From Planctomycetia bacterium (GTDB taxonomy: Bacteria; Planctomycetota; Planctomycetia; Pirellulales; Thermoguttaceae), in contig JAUNMR010000010.1 of the NCBI GenBank assembly GCA_030537455.1, forward strand, positions 1 to 45,471: 45,471 bases of DNA. The letters are read 5' to 3'. Position 1 is the first letter of the stretch, and the number at the start of each line of letters is the position of its first letter. Below, piece by piece: positions 1 through 8,063 of this stretch. The position numbers and the translations under genes were made by a program. The notes beneath the pieces were generated by a model, which had not been told where the DNA came from, searched no databases, and saw only the letters and a list, made by a program, of their open reading frames with translations.

Positions 1-1026
1 CCGACGGTCTTGCGAGCCAATTCGCCAAGCGATGCGGAAAAATTTGCTAATCGTGCTGAGATTTATCCGAAAGAGATATATCTCGGCGATACGATCTTCT
101 TTCTTGCGTACAAACGCAATATAACAGAAGACGTCATAGAGAATCTTACTCGCCTGGCTTATGGCGATTACCGTGAATGCGAGCAGAGTGTTTTCCCACA
201 CACTACCGCTGAAGCGTTTTATAATGAACACAGTTGTTCATTTCCCACCGAGACGTCCTTCTATGCCCTCCGTGGCATGTTGGGAATGGCTCCTCGAGTT
301 GAATTTACCGCACAGCCGAATGAGGAGTTTATTGTCGTTCGAAGTTTCTTTGAATTTCCTTCATTAAGGGAACAGAACGAGGAATTCTGGCAGGAAGTTT
401 CGAAGGATCTTGAAAAACAGGACTCTGTTACCGTTACTCTCAAAGTCAAGTACAGAGATCTTCTCAAGAATAGTCCCTATGGTTTGTCCCTTGAAGCGTC
501 ATTTGAGGTAATCGTCAAGGCGCGTCCAAAGGCGGAGCAAGAGCTACTTGAGCAGTGGCGACTTGCTACTCCATGGGATCAACTTTTGTCAAACCGTGGG
601 AATCCTCCTAGAACCAGGAATACAGGAAGCGCTAATATAACGATTGGCTCCAAGGAGTATAATCCTTGGTTGTTTATTCGCGTTGGTAATCGCAAGCCGT
701 CTGATCCGAATAACCCGACGTCAGTTGAAGGTTGGCGCGAACTCGAGTCAAAGTTTCAGCCGAGCGTTTTACTCGACGATATCGTCTTTACACGCATGCA
801 GTTGGAATACTACAGTGCGCAGAATGACAATGACGCCGACGCCAAACGTAAAGTTTTTATCGACTGGATTAACGCCAAACCACTCCCGCAACGCGCCGTT
901 TACTTAGGGACGCTCTTGATGAATAACCATGTTAATTATAGTCAGATCGAGGAACGTCACAAAGAATTGTACAAAGCGGTTTACGCGACTTATGCACAAC
1001 TGGAGAAAGAAGTGAGCGGGCTGTAA
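1..1026 (+). CDS. Unknown protein, 5'-truncated by window edge
   Basis: The frame is already open at base 1 (P-T-V before the TTG at 10), so the start lies outside the window and only about 341 C-terminal residues are visible. I do not recognise a family. The visible part is soluble and charged, with no membrane segment. An early stretch, EIYLGDTIFFLAY, followed by beta-rich sequence (VTVTLKVKYRDLL) suggests an extracytoplasmic beta-sandwich region, and the last ~80 residues look helical (LEYYSAQNDNDADAKRK onward). The gene ends in TAA at 1024-1026 and is followed 35 bases later by a strong hairpin with a T-run. It converges with the next gene. That it is a real gene is fairly sure from the long open frame and the terminator; its function is unknown. 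Confidence 0.7.
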   Translation, partial: PTVLRANSPSDAEKFANRAEIYPKEIYLGDTIFFLAYKRNITEDVIENLTRLAYGDYRECEQSVFPHTTAEAFYNEHSCSFPTETSFYALRGMLGMAPRVEFTAQPNEEFIVVRSFFEFPSLREQNEEFWQEVSKDLEKQDSVTVTLKVKYRDLLKNSPYGLSLEASFEVIVKARPKAEQELLEQWRLATPWDQLLSNRGNPPRTRNTGSANITIGSKEYNPWLFIRVGNRKPSDPNNPTSVEGWRELESKFQPSVLLDDIVFTRMQLEYYSAQNDNDADAKRKVFIDWINAKPLPQRAVYLGTLLMNNHVNYSQIEERHKELYKAVYATYAQLEKEVSGL

Positions 1027-1060
1027 CGCGTTTTTAATTCTAGGCGCATGATTGAGATAA

Positions 1061-1106
1061 ACAAAGCGAGCGATAGAGCATAACGTTCCATCGCTCGCTT
1101 TTTTTC
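1061..1106 (+). terminator. Rho-independent terminator between convergent genes
   Basis: GCGAGCGAT at 1066-1074 pairs perfectly with ATCGCTCGC at 1090-1098 across a 15-base loop, and is followed directly by a run of T. It sits 40 bases after the stop of the plus-strand gene. For the minus-strand gene ending at 1128 it could act only weakly, because the T-run on that side is just three bases. Confidence 0.85.
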
Positions 1107-1127
1107 TCCTCTATTTCCCGTTCCTAA

Positions 1128-3449
1128 CTATCGCGTGACGGACGGTTTAGGCGGTAGCGCGACCGGTTCGTTATTAGGCGCGACGTAGTAGGGGTTGGAG
1201 TAGGAGGTTTGCGGCACGGCGCGGTAGGTTTCCGTATTATTGTTATTATACGGGGTTTGCGTGGAGGGCGCGTAGTTTTCGTTGCCGTTGGAGTAACGTT
1301 CATTCAATGGGGAGACGGTCGATTGGTTCGTATTGGGGTACGGATTATTCGACATGATCGCGGCGCCAGAGCGAGCGCTGGAATCGTACTGCTCCATATC
1401 GTGTGGCATATAGACTCCGGAGTCAGAGCCGGGCAGCGCGTAGTTGCCGGCGCTATTGATCGGTTGCGCCTGCGACCAATCGATATTCCCTTGTATGGAA
1501 TTGTAACCGTTGAGCGCTTGTCTCATTTCCTCCGGCGGCGTTGTGGTGAGATTGCCGTTGGAGTCCATGTAGAAGACGCGACCTTCCATGAGTTCGGGCT
1601 TTTGTTCAAAGTTCTCCATTTCATGTTCGCGTTCGTACTGAAGTTTCTCTTGCATTTGCTTTTGACGCTGTGCAAGTAGTTGTTCCGAGGAGAGTCTTCT
1701 TTCGGCGGGTCGAATGTTTGAAACTCTTCTGGCGCGATTTGGCGGGGTAAAGAGGGAGCGTTTACCGGAGGTTGGTTCGACGTCGGGTCGCGCTTGCGAG
1801 GCGCGGTAGAGGACGTCGACTCCACGTGTAAAGAGCGGGTTGACCTGGAATTGATTGGGATTGGTCGGCGCGGGCACGTAGGGACGTTCTCGTCGCGTGG
1901 CGACGCTTTGCGCGCGTTTTGTAGCGCTTGTTTCGGAAGCGTCGTCGCTGAGGCGTTTCGTGCGCGAATGCGTCGCCGGTTGGAGCGTATCGTCTTCTTT
2001 AGAGGCGACGCGAGGCGTAAGGTTTTGCGCGTCTTCAGAGCCAGTATTGGGAATGAGCGTTAGGTCGTCACGATCTTCGGTCTTATTGCTATCAGACTTC
2101 TGACTAGCCTTTTCTTCGTCACTTGCGAATGGCGCGGGCGTTTTGACGGCGCCGAGCGCGGAACGCATGCCCTCGGCGTTGACGTCTAGCGGTTGGGGCG
2201 AAACGTCGCGCCAGATATTCCCGGAGGAATCGATTGCGACGGTGCGCACATAAAACGGCTTCATCTGCTCGGCGGTCGCGATCCAGCCGTAACCGCTTTG
2301 GTCGACGGCCAAGTCTTGCCCAACGATTGTCCACGGTCCTTCTGCGGTCGGCGCTGTCTCGATACTGAGCGATTTAATTGTGATTCTGAACTCGGGCTCC
2401 AAGTCGTTGGGCGTGAACCATCGCACAAGTGTCATGAGCTTTTCGGTTCCGTCTTCTTTTCCGAAGGAGAGCGTCTTGAGCTTGCCAGGCCAGGGCGTTT
2501 GATTGCTTTCTACCGCGCCCTTTTGCGGTTGTTCGTTCGCTTGTTCCAGCGCCAGTTCTTCGGCGTCGTCATTTAGAGTAAAGGACGCGTTATCCTCCTC
2601 AGGCGCGGTCGGCGCATTTGTGGCGACGGACTCTTGGTCGACGTACGCGGCGTTACCGATTAGGAAGGGGTCGGCGTCATTAGGCGTTTGGGGATCTTCC
2701 GGTTCTAGCGCTAGCGTATCGTCGAGGGCGAGGGAGTCGAGCGGTTCGGTCGGCGCGAGCGTTCCAGTCTGTTGCGTCGTTGCAAGCGGTTCGGGCGAAG
2801 TCAATGCGTCGTCTTGGAAGTCGAAAGAGTAACCGCGCGTGGAGCTATAGGCGATTTTACCATTGTTAAAGTGAGTTTTGAGCACAAACCAGTATTCCCC
2901 GGGCGCTGGCGCCTGGAAGAGGAAAGCGGTTTTATTATCAAGGGCGTTGGCGTCTTGCGCGCGCGCGACTGCATAGGAGTACCATGTGAGTCCCTGATCG
3001 TTGGAACACAGTAGCTCGATGGCGTCGGCGGCGTCGACGTCGGCGCCTTGGGGGAAGAAGTAGGGCACGCGCAATTCCGCTTGATTCACGCTTTTGCTCA
3101 CACCGGTTGGCGCGGACAGGGTCGCTTGTTCTGTGCGCGTGACGTCGAAACGACCATAGGTGAGATTTTCCGTGGCGCCGTACTGACGCAGGGCGATAGC
3201 GTTAGCGTTGGCGCGCTGGACGTTCATGGGCGCCGACGCGTGCGGCGCGTTATCTTTCGCGGAAAAACTTTCGCGCTTTTCATTGTGATTCTGCGGCGTT
3301 TGATTTATAATAGATTGCGCGCGCACAGCGACGTTCGCGAGCGCAACGCTCAAGAGCGACGCACAAACCAACGCGTAGCATAGCGTGCGCGTGGCGCGTT
3401 CGCGCGCGTGGCGGCGTTCTGTGCGTGTGTACAACGCGCGGTTAGTCAT
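1128..3449 (-). CDS. Large secreted protein of unknown function with low-complexity regions
   Basis: The 773-residue protein has an Arg-rich start (RRHARER at about 12-18), a hydrophobic core (about 24-40) and a plausible cleavage site near VRAQS, so it is probably exported. AGGAG six bases before the ATG supports this start. Residues ~95-210 form a beta-rich segment (AELRVPYFFP, EYWFVLKTHF) and ~320-425 another (LKTLSFGKEDG, WTIVGQDLAV, FYVRTVAIDSSGNIW). Both resemble FN3-like or Ig-like modules that are compared with a reference value ('SSNDQ..WYSY'-type phrasing recurs). Between and after them are acidic linkers, a KR-rich region (~480-620) and an Asn/Gln/Tyr/Pro-rich tail. The N-terminal basic block closely resembles that of the giant protein at 23273-27274. 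I recognise no catalytic motif. It may be a cell-envelope or matrix protein. Confidence 0.8.
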   Translation of the reverse strand: MTNRALYTRTERRHARERATRTLCYALVCASLLSVALANVAVRAQSIINQTPQNHNEKRESFSAKDNAPHASAPMNVQRANANAIALRQYGATENLTYGRFDVTRTEQATLSAPTGVSKSVNQAELRVPYFFPQGADVDAADAIELLCSNDQGLTWYSYAVARAQDANALDNKTAFLFQAPAPGEYWFVLKTHFNNGKIAYSSTRGYSFDFQDDALTSPEPLATTQQTGTLAPTEPLDSLALDDTLALEPEDPQTPNDADPFLIGNAAYVDQESVATNAPTAPEEDNASFTLNDDAEELALEQANEQPQKGAVESNQTPWPGKLKTLSFGKEDGTEKLMTLVRWFTPNDLEPEFRITIKSLSIETAPTAEGPWTIVGQDLAVDQSGYGWIATAEQMKPFYVRTVAIDSSGNIWRDVSPQPLDVNAEGMRSALGAVKTPAPFASDEEKASQKSDSNKTEDRDDLTLIPNTGSEDAQNLTPRVASKEDDTLQPATHSRTKRLSDDASETSATKRAQSVATRRERPYVPAPTNPNQFQVNPLFTRGVDVLYRASQARPDVEPTSGKRSLFTPPNRARRVSNIRPAERRLSSEQLLAQRQKQMQEKLQYEREHEMENFEQKPELMEGRVFYMDSNGNLTTTPPEEMRQALNGYNSIQGNIDWSQAQPINSAGNYALPGSDSGVYMPHDMEQYDSSARSGAAIMSNNPYPNTNQSTVSPLNERYSNGNENYAPSTQTPYNNNNTETYRAVPQTSYSNPYYVAPNNEPVALPPKPSVTR

Positions 3450-3661
3450 GGCAGTCTCCTTTGTGTGCGAATCGAGCGCGACTCACGTCGCGACGCTTGG
3501 GCGAAGCGCGTGTAGTCGTATTGGCAAAATCGACAAGTTTTTACATAAACTTAAGGTATTTTTAATAATTATTCCGTTTTTATTGGTTGTAAGACCTGCG
3601 TCTGCCATAGGCGCTTTCGCACGACTCTACTGACTGGTAACGACGGAAGAGAAGAGCTGAG

Positions 3662-4009
3662 ATGGAACATCTGGCAGGCTTAATCGTGGCGACGGCGATC
3701 TTGGCGACGCTCGTGGCGATCGGTTGGTACGTCGTTATGAAGCTTCGCCGCGGTCTTACGGACAAAGGACCGGACGCGCGCGAGATGTTTCTGCGTTATA
3801 ATCAGATGTACGAGAACGGCGAGATCACGCGCGAGGAGTTTGTGGCGATTCGCTCAATCTTTACCGGCTCGTGGATGAGCGAATCGCGTGTGGAGAAGAC
3901 TTCTTCCAGCGATTTAGGAACCGCAAGCGACGCGCAATTGGAACAGATTTTGCGCGCTGAACTCGGGAAACTCTCGCGAAGCGCTGGGCGGCGTAATTCG
4001 CGAGACTAG
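3662..4009 (+). CDS. Small membrane protein with SHOCT-like C-terminal segment
   Basis: The 115-residue protein has one membrane segment at about residues 7-26 (LIVATAILATLVAIGWYVV), then KLRR, which predicts the N-terminus outside and a cytoplasmic C-terminal part. Residues 41-65 (MFLRYNQMYENGEITREEF) resemble the SHOCT motif, a short helical oligomerisation motif that reads as 'length-of-linker, G-E-I-T/S-x-E-E-F/Y'. The tail is charged and probably helical. The ATG at 3662 follows GAAGAG-type purine sequence. It is divergent from the secreted gene at 1128-3449 and lies 30-60 bases upstream of the RyR/nuclease gene in the same direction, so the two may be cotranscribed. Similar SHOCT-bearing membrane proteins are common and unspecialised, so a functional link to the neighbour is only a possibility. 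Confidence 0.72.
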   Translation: MEHLAGLIVATAILATLVAIGWYVVMKLRRGLTDKGPDAREMFLRYNQMYENGEITREEFVAIRSIFTGSWMSESRVEKTSSSDLGTASDAQLEQILRAELGKLSRSAGRRNSRD

Positions 4010-4069
4010 TCGTTGTGTAGGTCAAGGCGTGATTGATATTTGAAACAGCGAGTTACATGGGACGTGAGT

Positions 4070-7000
4070 ATGGATCCGATCTTAGCGTTACAGTACCATC
4101 TTTTTGCTCATACTCTCTATGAAGCGGTCGATCCACATTCGGACAGTCTGAATATTCTCGTCGTGGGTTTTCATAAGCATGCACAGGCGTTTTTGGATCT
4201 GACGCTCTCATTGGGTCAGTCGTCTGATAGAGTCCTGAACGTACTGGTTGCGACTTCTTCTTCCGAGAATGTAAAGCGCTATCTCGAGTCGCGAGCGAGT
4301 CTTCCAGATTTCTTTAACGTCGCCTATGACGAAGAGCGCGGCTCTATGGAAAAGCAAGGACTCAGGCACGAGAGCTATGGCAACCTAACCTTTTTAGTTG
4401 CGCGCCAGCTCGAACGAGATTTTCTGCGTAGAAGTTATAAGCCTGACTATGCCTTTGTTTCGCTCAATAACGACGCCGAGAATTATTCCTGGGCGGAGCA
4501 ACTCAACGGTCTACTGGGCGATGATTGCGCCGTGAACTTTGTTTGCGAGAACGTAGCGAGTCTGTCTTTACGCGATGGACACGGTTTTCTCGCCTCGTCT
4601 CTGTTTCGACCCGAAAAACAGAATCAGGCGCGACTTTATCCGATCGATATCACGTTGGAAAACGCCCAAAAGGACGAACGCTTTTTGAATTTCAAGGCGG
4701 AACTGGAGCGCATGGCGCTCAATACCCATCGACTTTGGGATCGCGAATTGAATCGTCCGATGGAAGACGTCGTGCAGGAATTCAATATCCCTTACAATTA
4801 CCGCTCGTGTATTTTGAACGTATTGGCGATACAGTCGAAGCTCGATAGCGTGGGCATTCGTGGACTCACAAGCGATTCTAAGCCGGAGGAATATCGTCGC
4901 GCAGCGCAGGAATTTGCCAAGGTCGTCGCCGCGCCAGAAAACGCTGATATCTTGAATAAGTTGATTTGTGTGGAACATCGACGTTGGGTCGCCGAGAAAC
5001 TCTGCGACGGATGGACGCCACTGTCGGTGGACGATTGTCTGGTTCTGGGCGATACTAAAGACAAGAAGCATAAGAGGCATTTGTGTTTGACGTTCAGTCG
5101 TAGCGACCGTTTACTTGCGGAGAATCCGACCTGGTGGGACGAGGGAACCGCGCAAGAGCTTGATCAACTGGACGACTTGGATCGCACGTCGGTAGAGCTG
5201 TATCGTTTATTCCGCCAAGAGGCGCAAAGTCGTCTGCAGGAGGGCCGCGACGGGGTCGATCGGCTTTGCCAGTCGGTTGAGCCGATTGTCGCCAAGAATA
5301 GGAGCGCTAAATACGCCTTTGAAGAGTGGAAGCATTGTCTTAACGACATTCGAACGAATATGGCGATCAAGACGCTGATCTACCATAGTCTCAAGAGCGC
5401 GTTCGAACGTACCCTTGGGGCGTTTGAACCTGACGAGGTCGCCACGATTCGAGATGAGATTCAAAGGTTTGAGACGGCGTTCTACCCCGTTAAGATGAGA
5501 GCGGAAAAAAGAGATTGGAAAGGACTCGACGTCACTCTCGTGGAAAATATTCCATTTACTCTCGCTTATAGCGATAACCTTACCCTCGCTATCCCGCTGA
5601 AAATTGGAACTAAGACCGATATTTTTCAAAATATCGCCGCCGCTACTGTGGTTAATCCATCTTTAATCGTCTATTTAGGGTACTTAGGACGCACAAACGA
5701 TCTGGCGACGCTCTATGACGTTTGGAGCGACGTCATGACCTATTTGGACAAAAAGAATATTCGCGCGCGCGTGGACTTCGTCTTGCCGTATTTGGACGCG
5801 CTCTGTGGCGACCTGACAAAATACGAGTTTGAAAAGAGGGTTGCTGACGAACTTAAACTACGCGGCGGCAATCGTTTGAGAAGCGTCTACTTAATTGGCG
5901 TTGATCAAGGTTGTACAGCGCCGAAGGAGATTGCCAAGTCGCTAAAGTCTTACGAGAGTAAATCGCGCGATTTTATTCTTGAAAGGAACTACACACAGAC
6001 TTCTAGCCTCCTCGAGGGCGGCGGAATCTATAGCCTCTTCCCAACCTATTCCTTTAATTCGCGTCTGATGCAGTTCGAACAGATGGATCGTTGTGATATC
6101 TTGACGTATATTCACAAGTCGCCGCACATAACCGTCGACGATATGACCGCGTTTAATCAACTGACCAGTCAACGCGAGCAGCCGGACTTCTTCTATTGCT
6201 ATCGTGGAATCTGGAGTCGCTATTGTGCCAACCCTGGTATTTGGAAGAAAATGTGCGCTACCCTGCGCCAACACTGTCAGTACGATCTACGCTTTACGCC
6301 ATTTTATAGCGACATACGTTATTACTCCGATTCCGCGGCGTTTAGCGCCGAATGTCTCGAGAGTCTTACTCCGCTCATGAACTATTTGGTTGAGCGAGGT
6401 TGTCTTAAAGAGACTGCCAGGGAGAAGATCGGTTCTGAAACCTACGAATGCTACTTTCGTTATGTCGACGACGAACTTACGCACGGCTCCTTTGACACGC
6501 TCTTTGAACTCATAAAAAGATATTCCGGCGCCATTGCGCAATTCGAACAATGTTCTGACTACTACGACCAGATTCGAGTGATCTTAAAGGTCAATTTCGT
6601 TGACTCATTGGATCTGCGTGAAATCATTTGTCAGGGGCGTAATAACGACTTCAATGACAAAGGTATGCGACAACGTCGCGATTGTATTGTGACGACGCTC
6701 CAGACCTTTGTCGATTTTGGTCTCATCGACGGGCTGGTTTGGCATGACGATTGGCATGTGAGTTTTTACTTCACCAGCGCGGAGGCGCGCGCGCTATTGA
6801 CCGTCGAGGGAAAAGCGCTGGAATTGTATACCTATCACCGCGCGGCCAATGAAGTCGAGTTCGACGACGTCGCTTGTAGCTTTACGCTTAATCTTAGTGA
6901 AGACTGTGATTTACGCAATGAAATCGATTGTGTCGTGACCAAAGGATTTAAGGCTCTTTTCGTCGAATGCAAGGCGCGGCCGCGGATCGAACAAGATTTC

Positions 7001-7222
7001 TATCGCAAGATTCACGACCTTGCGACGCGTTACGGCGTGAACGCGCGCGCCGCGCTGGTAATTGACTCCCAAGCGCCGGAGGAAAAGTACCCCGATTTGG
7101 AAGAGCAAAATGATTCACAACGCCAACGCGGCGTGCTCATGGGCGTGGAGACGATCTACTTGCGCGAAGATATCGATAATATCGGCGCTAAACTGCTGGA
7201 AATTATCGACAAAATAGATTAA
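4070..7222 (+). CDS. RyR-domain protein fused to Card1/DUF1887-like PD-(D/E)XK nuclease
   Basis: Numbering is from the ATG at 4070, which has GGGA seven bases upstream; a TTG at 4040 would add ten residues. Residues ~25-175 look Rossmann-like (NILVVGF, LNVLVAT, YAFVSLNND), as in the TrkA-N domains that often precede bacterial RyR domains. Residues ~280-390 match the RyR domain: VEHRRWVAEKLCDGW (E302), then K-x-x-K-R-H-L-C and LDDLDRTSVELY. The middle (~505-690) has alternating strands and helices (SLIVYLGYLG, RARVDFVLPYL, LRSVYLIGVD) and might be a CARF-like sensor. A winged-helix-like stretch precedes residues ~915-1050, where NEID (D953) and FVECKA (E966, K968) form a PD-(D/E)XK site. Spacing and context match the DUF1887 family (Card1/Can2), which are nucleases controlled by cyclic oligoadenylate. 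There is no signal peptide, so it is probably cytoplasmic. No cas or cyclase gene is nearby. Nuclease fold is likely; ligand and target are inference. Confidence 0.8.
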   Translation: MDPILALQYHLFAHTLYEAVDPHSDSLNILVVGFHKHAQAFLDLTLSLGQSSDRVLNVLVATSSSENVKRYLESRASLPDFFNVAYDEERGSMEKQGLRHESYGNLTFLVARQLERDFLRRSYKPDYAFVSLNNDAENYSWAEQLNGLLGDDCAVNFVCENVASLSLRDGHGFLASSLFRPEKQNQARLYPIDITLENAQKDERFLNFKAELERMALNTHRLWDRELNRPMEDVVQEFNIPYNYRSCILNVLAIQSKLDSVGIRGLTSDSKPEEYRRAAQEFAKVVAAPENADILNKLICVEHRRWVAEKLCDGWTPLSVDDCLVLGDTKDKKHKRHLCLTFSRSDRLLAENPTWWDEGTAQELDQLDDLDRTSVELYRLFRQEAQSRLQEGRDGVDRLCQSVEPIVAKNRSAKYAFEEWKHCLNDIRTNMAIKTLIYHSLKSAFERTLGAFEPDEVATIRDEIQRFETAFYPVKMRAEKRDWKGLDVTLVENIPFTLAYSDNLTLAIPLKIGTKTDIFQNIAAATVVNPSLIVYLGYLGRTNDLATLYDVWSDVMTYLDKKNIRARVDFVLPYLDALCGDLTKYEFEKRVADELKLRGGNRLRSVYLIGVDQGCTAPKEIAKSLKSYESKSRDFILERNYTQTSSLLEGGGIYSLFPTYSFNSRLMQFEQMDRCDILTYIHKSPHITVDDMTAFNQLTSQREQPDFFYCYRGIWSRYCANPGIWKKMCATLRQHCQYDLRFTPFYSDIRYYSDSAAFSAECLESLTPLMNYLVERGCLKETAREKIGSETYECYFRYVDDELTHGSFDTLFELIKRYSGAIAQFEQCSDYYDQIRVILKVNFVDSLDLREIICQGRNNDFNDKGMRQRRDCIVTTLQTFVDFGLIDGLVWHDDWHVSFYFTSAEARALLTVEGKALELYTYHRAANEVEFDDVACSFTLNLSEDCDLRNEIDCVVTKGFKALFVECKARPRIEQDFYRKIHDLATRYGVNARAALVIDSQAPEEKYPDLEEQNDSQRQRGVLMGVETIYLREDIDNIGAKLLEIIDKID

Positions 7223-7358
7223 CGACCATGCGCCGACGCCATGTATGCGACGCTTTAGGTCGCAATAATATGTCCAAGCGCTCGGGGGTGACGCCTATTC
7301 AATCCCCTTCACGGCAGAACGAAGGAGTATAAAGACGCAAAAGGAAATCGGCGGCGTT

Positions 7359-7898
7359 ATGGCTTTGTACCCGACGCCACTGACGGTGGTGGGCGTTGTG
7401 GCTCAGGAGCGTGTGAACTGACCGGCAATTGCTCACGTCGGCGTGGTCGACCACGGGCGCTTGCTCGTGAGTATCGACCGTGCCCATGAACTGTCCAACG
7501 GCGCGATCCGCGAGCATGGCGAACTTTCGGCGAGTCTTATAACGCGCGAGCTGTTGACCGCGGCGGACTATTGCGGCATAGCCAAAGGCGCTATGGTTGA
7601 TAAATCGACCGTGTTCCCCTGTATGTTCGGGACGTTGCCCTATGCTCCGATACCTACTAACGCACCCCTGACAACGGCGTGCAGAGTGGTTGACTCCATC
7701 GACGTCAAAAGCTTTACGAACTACGTCCTCAAGCCGGAGCAGACCTGTGTTCAGGAGGATTATCTCGACGCCGACGGCAAGGTCGATTACGAAAAGCGCT
7801 CCCCCGTTCTCTTTGACATGAGCAAGGGGCGCTACTTTGCACTCGGTGAGGTTTTCGGCGGGGCGTGGAAACTCGGGCGCGATTACCACGCCCAATAA
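7359..7898 (+). pseudogene. Flavoredoxin-like flavin reductase interrupted by in-frame TGA
   Basis: Reading from the ATG at 7359 gives MALYPTPLTVVGVVAQERVN, then TGA at 7419-7421, then PAIAHVGVVDHG and an open frame to 7898. Both sides belong to one flavin-reductase/flavoredoxin domain (FMN-binding split barrel). Diagnostic parts are the YPTP start, AIREHGELSASL, ADYCGIAKGAMVDKS, the late DADGKVDYEKRSPVLFDM and the final RYFALGEVFGGAWKLGRDY. In family members I recall, the residue at the TGA is usually Trp (VNW/PTW..AHVGI), so TGG to TGA is the simplest explanation. In-frame codons just upstream (KTQKEIGGV) also look homologous, with ATA at 7329 where a start would be expected, so the start may be degraded as well. 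TGA ends other genes here. Selenocysteine insertion or readthrough is a less likely alternative. An internal start at GTG 7443 would make only a truncated protein. Confidence 0.72.
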
Positions 7899-7949
7899 AG
7901 CGTTTTTACGCGGGCGTCAGGGTCGTTCTTACGCCAGCTCCTCGGGGGG

Positions 7950-7977
7950 TTGAGAAGTCGACGCGTCACGATATAAT
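7950..7977 (+). promoter_or_regulatory. Sigma70-type promoter for the MATE-SDR pair
   Basis: TTGAGA (7950-7955) and a perfect TATAAT (7972-7977) are separated by 16 bases. The site is 87 bases upstream of the ATG at 8064 and 52 bases after the end of the broken flavin reductase, so it would start an independent transcript. Confidence 0.65.
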
Positions 7978-8063
7978 ATAGAAACTTCCTACGCCAAAGC
8001 GCAGCGACGCGAGAGCTAAGTCGGCGCGCGAGCGTCGTGTCGTCAATCGCGAAAGGTTGCCTG

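Noticed and set aside
7226..7260. Small hairpin after the nuclease gene (GCGAC/GTCGC near 7249-7263)
   Set aside because: Only five base pairs and no T-run follow, so it was not called as a terminator.
7299..7895. Long open frame on the minus strand opposite the flavin reductase
   Set aside because: It is antisense to clear flavin-reductase homology on the plus strand, has no recognisable domain, and is rich in His/Arg/Asn typical of a shadow frame.
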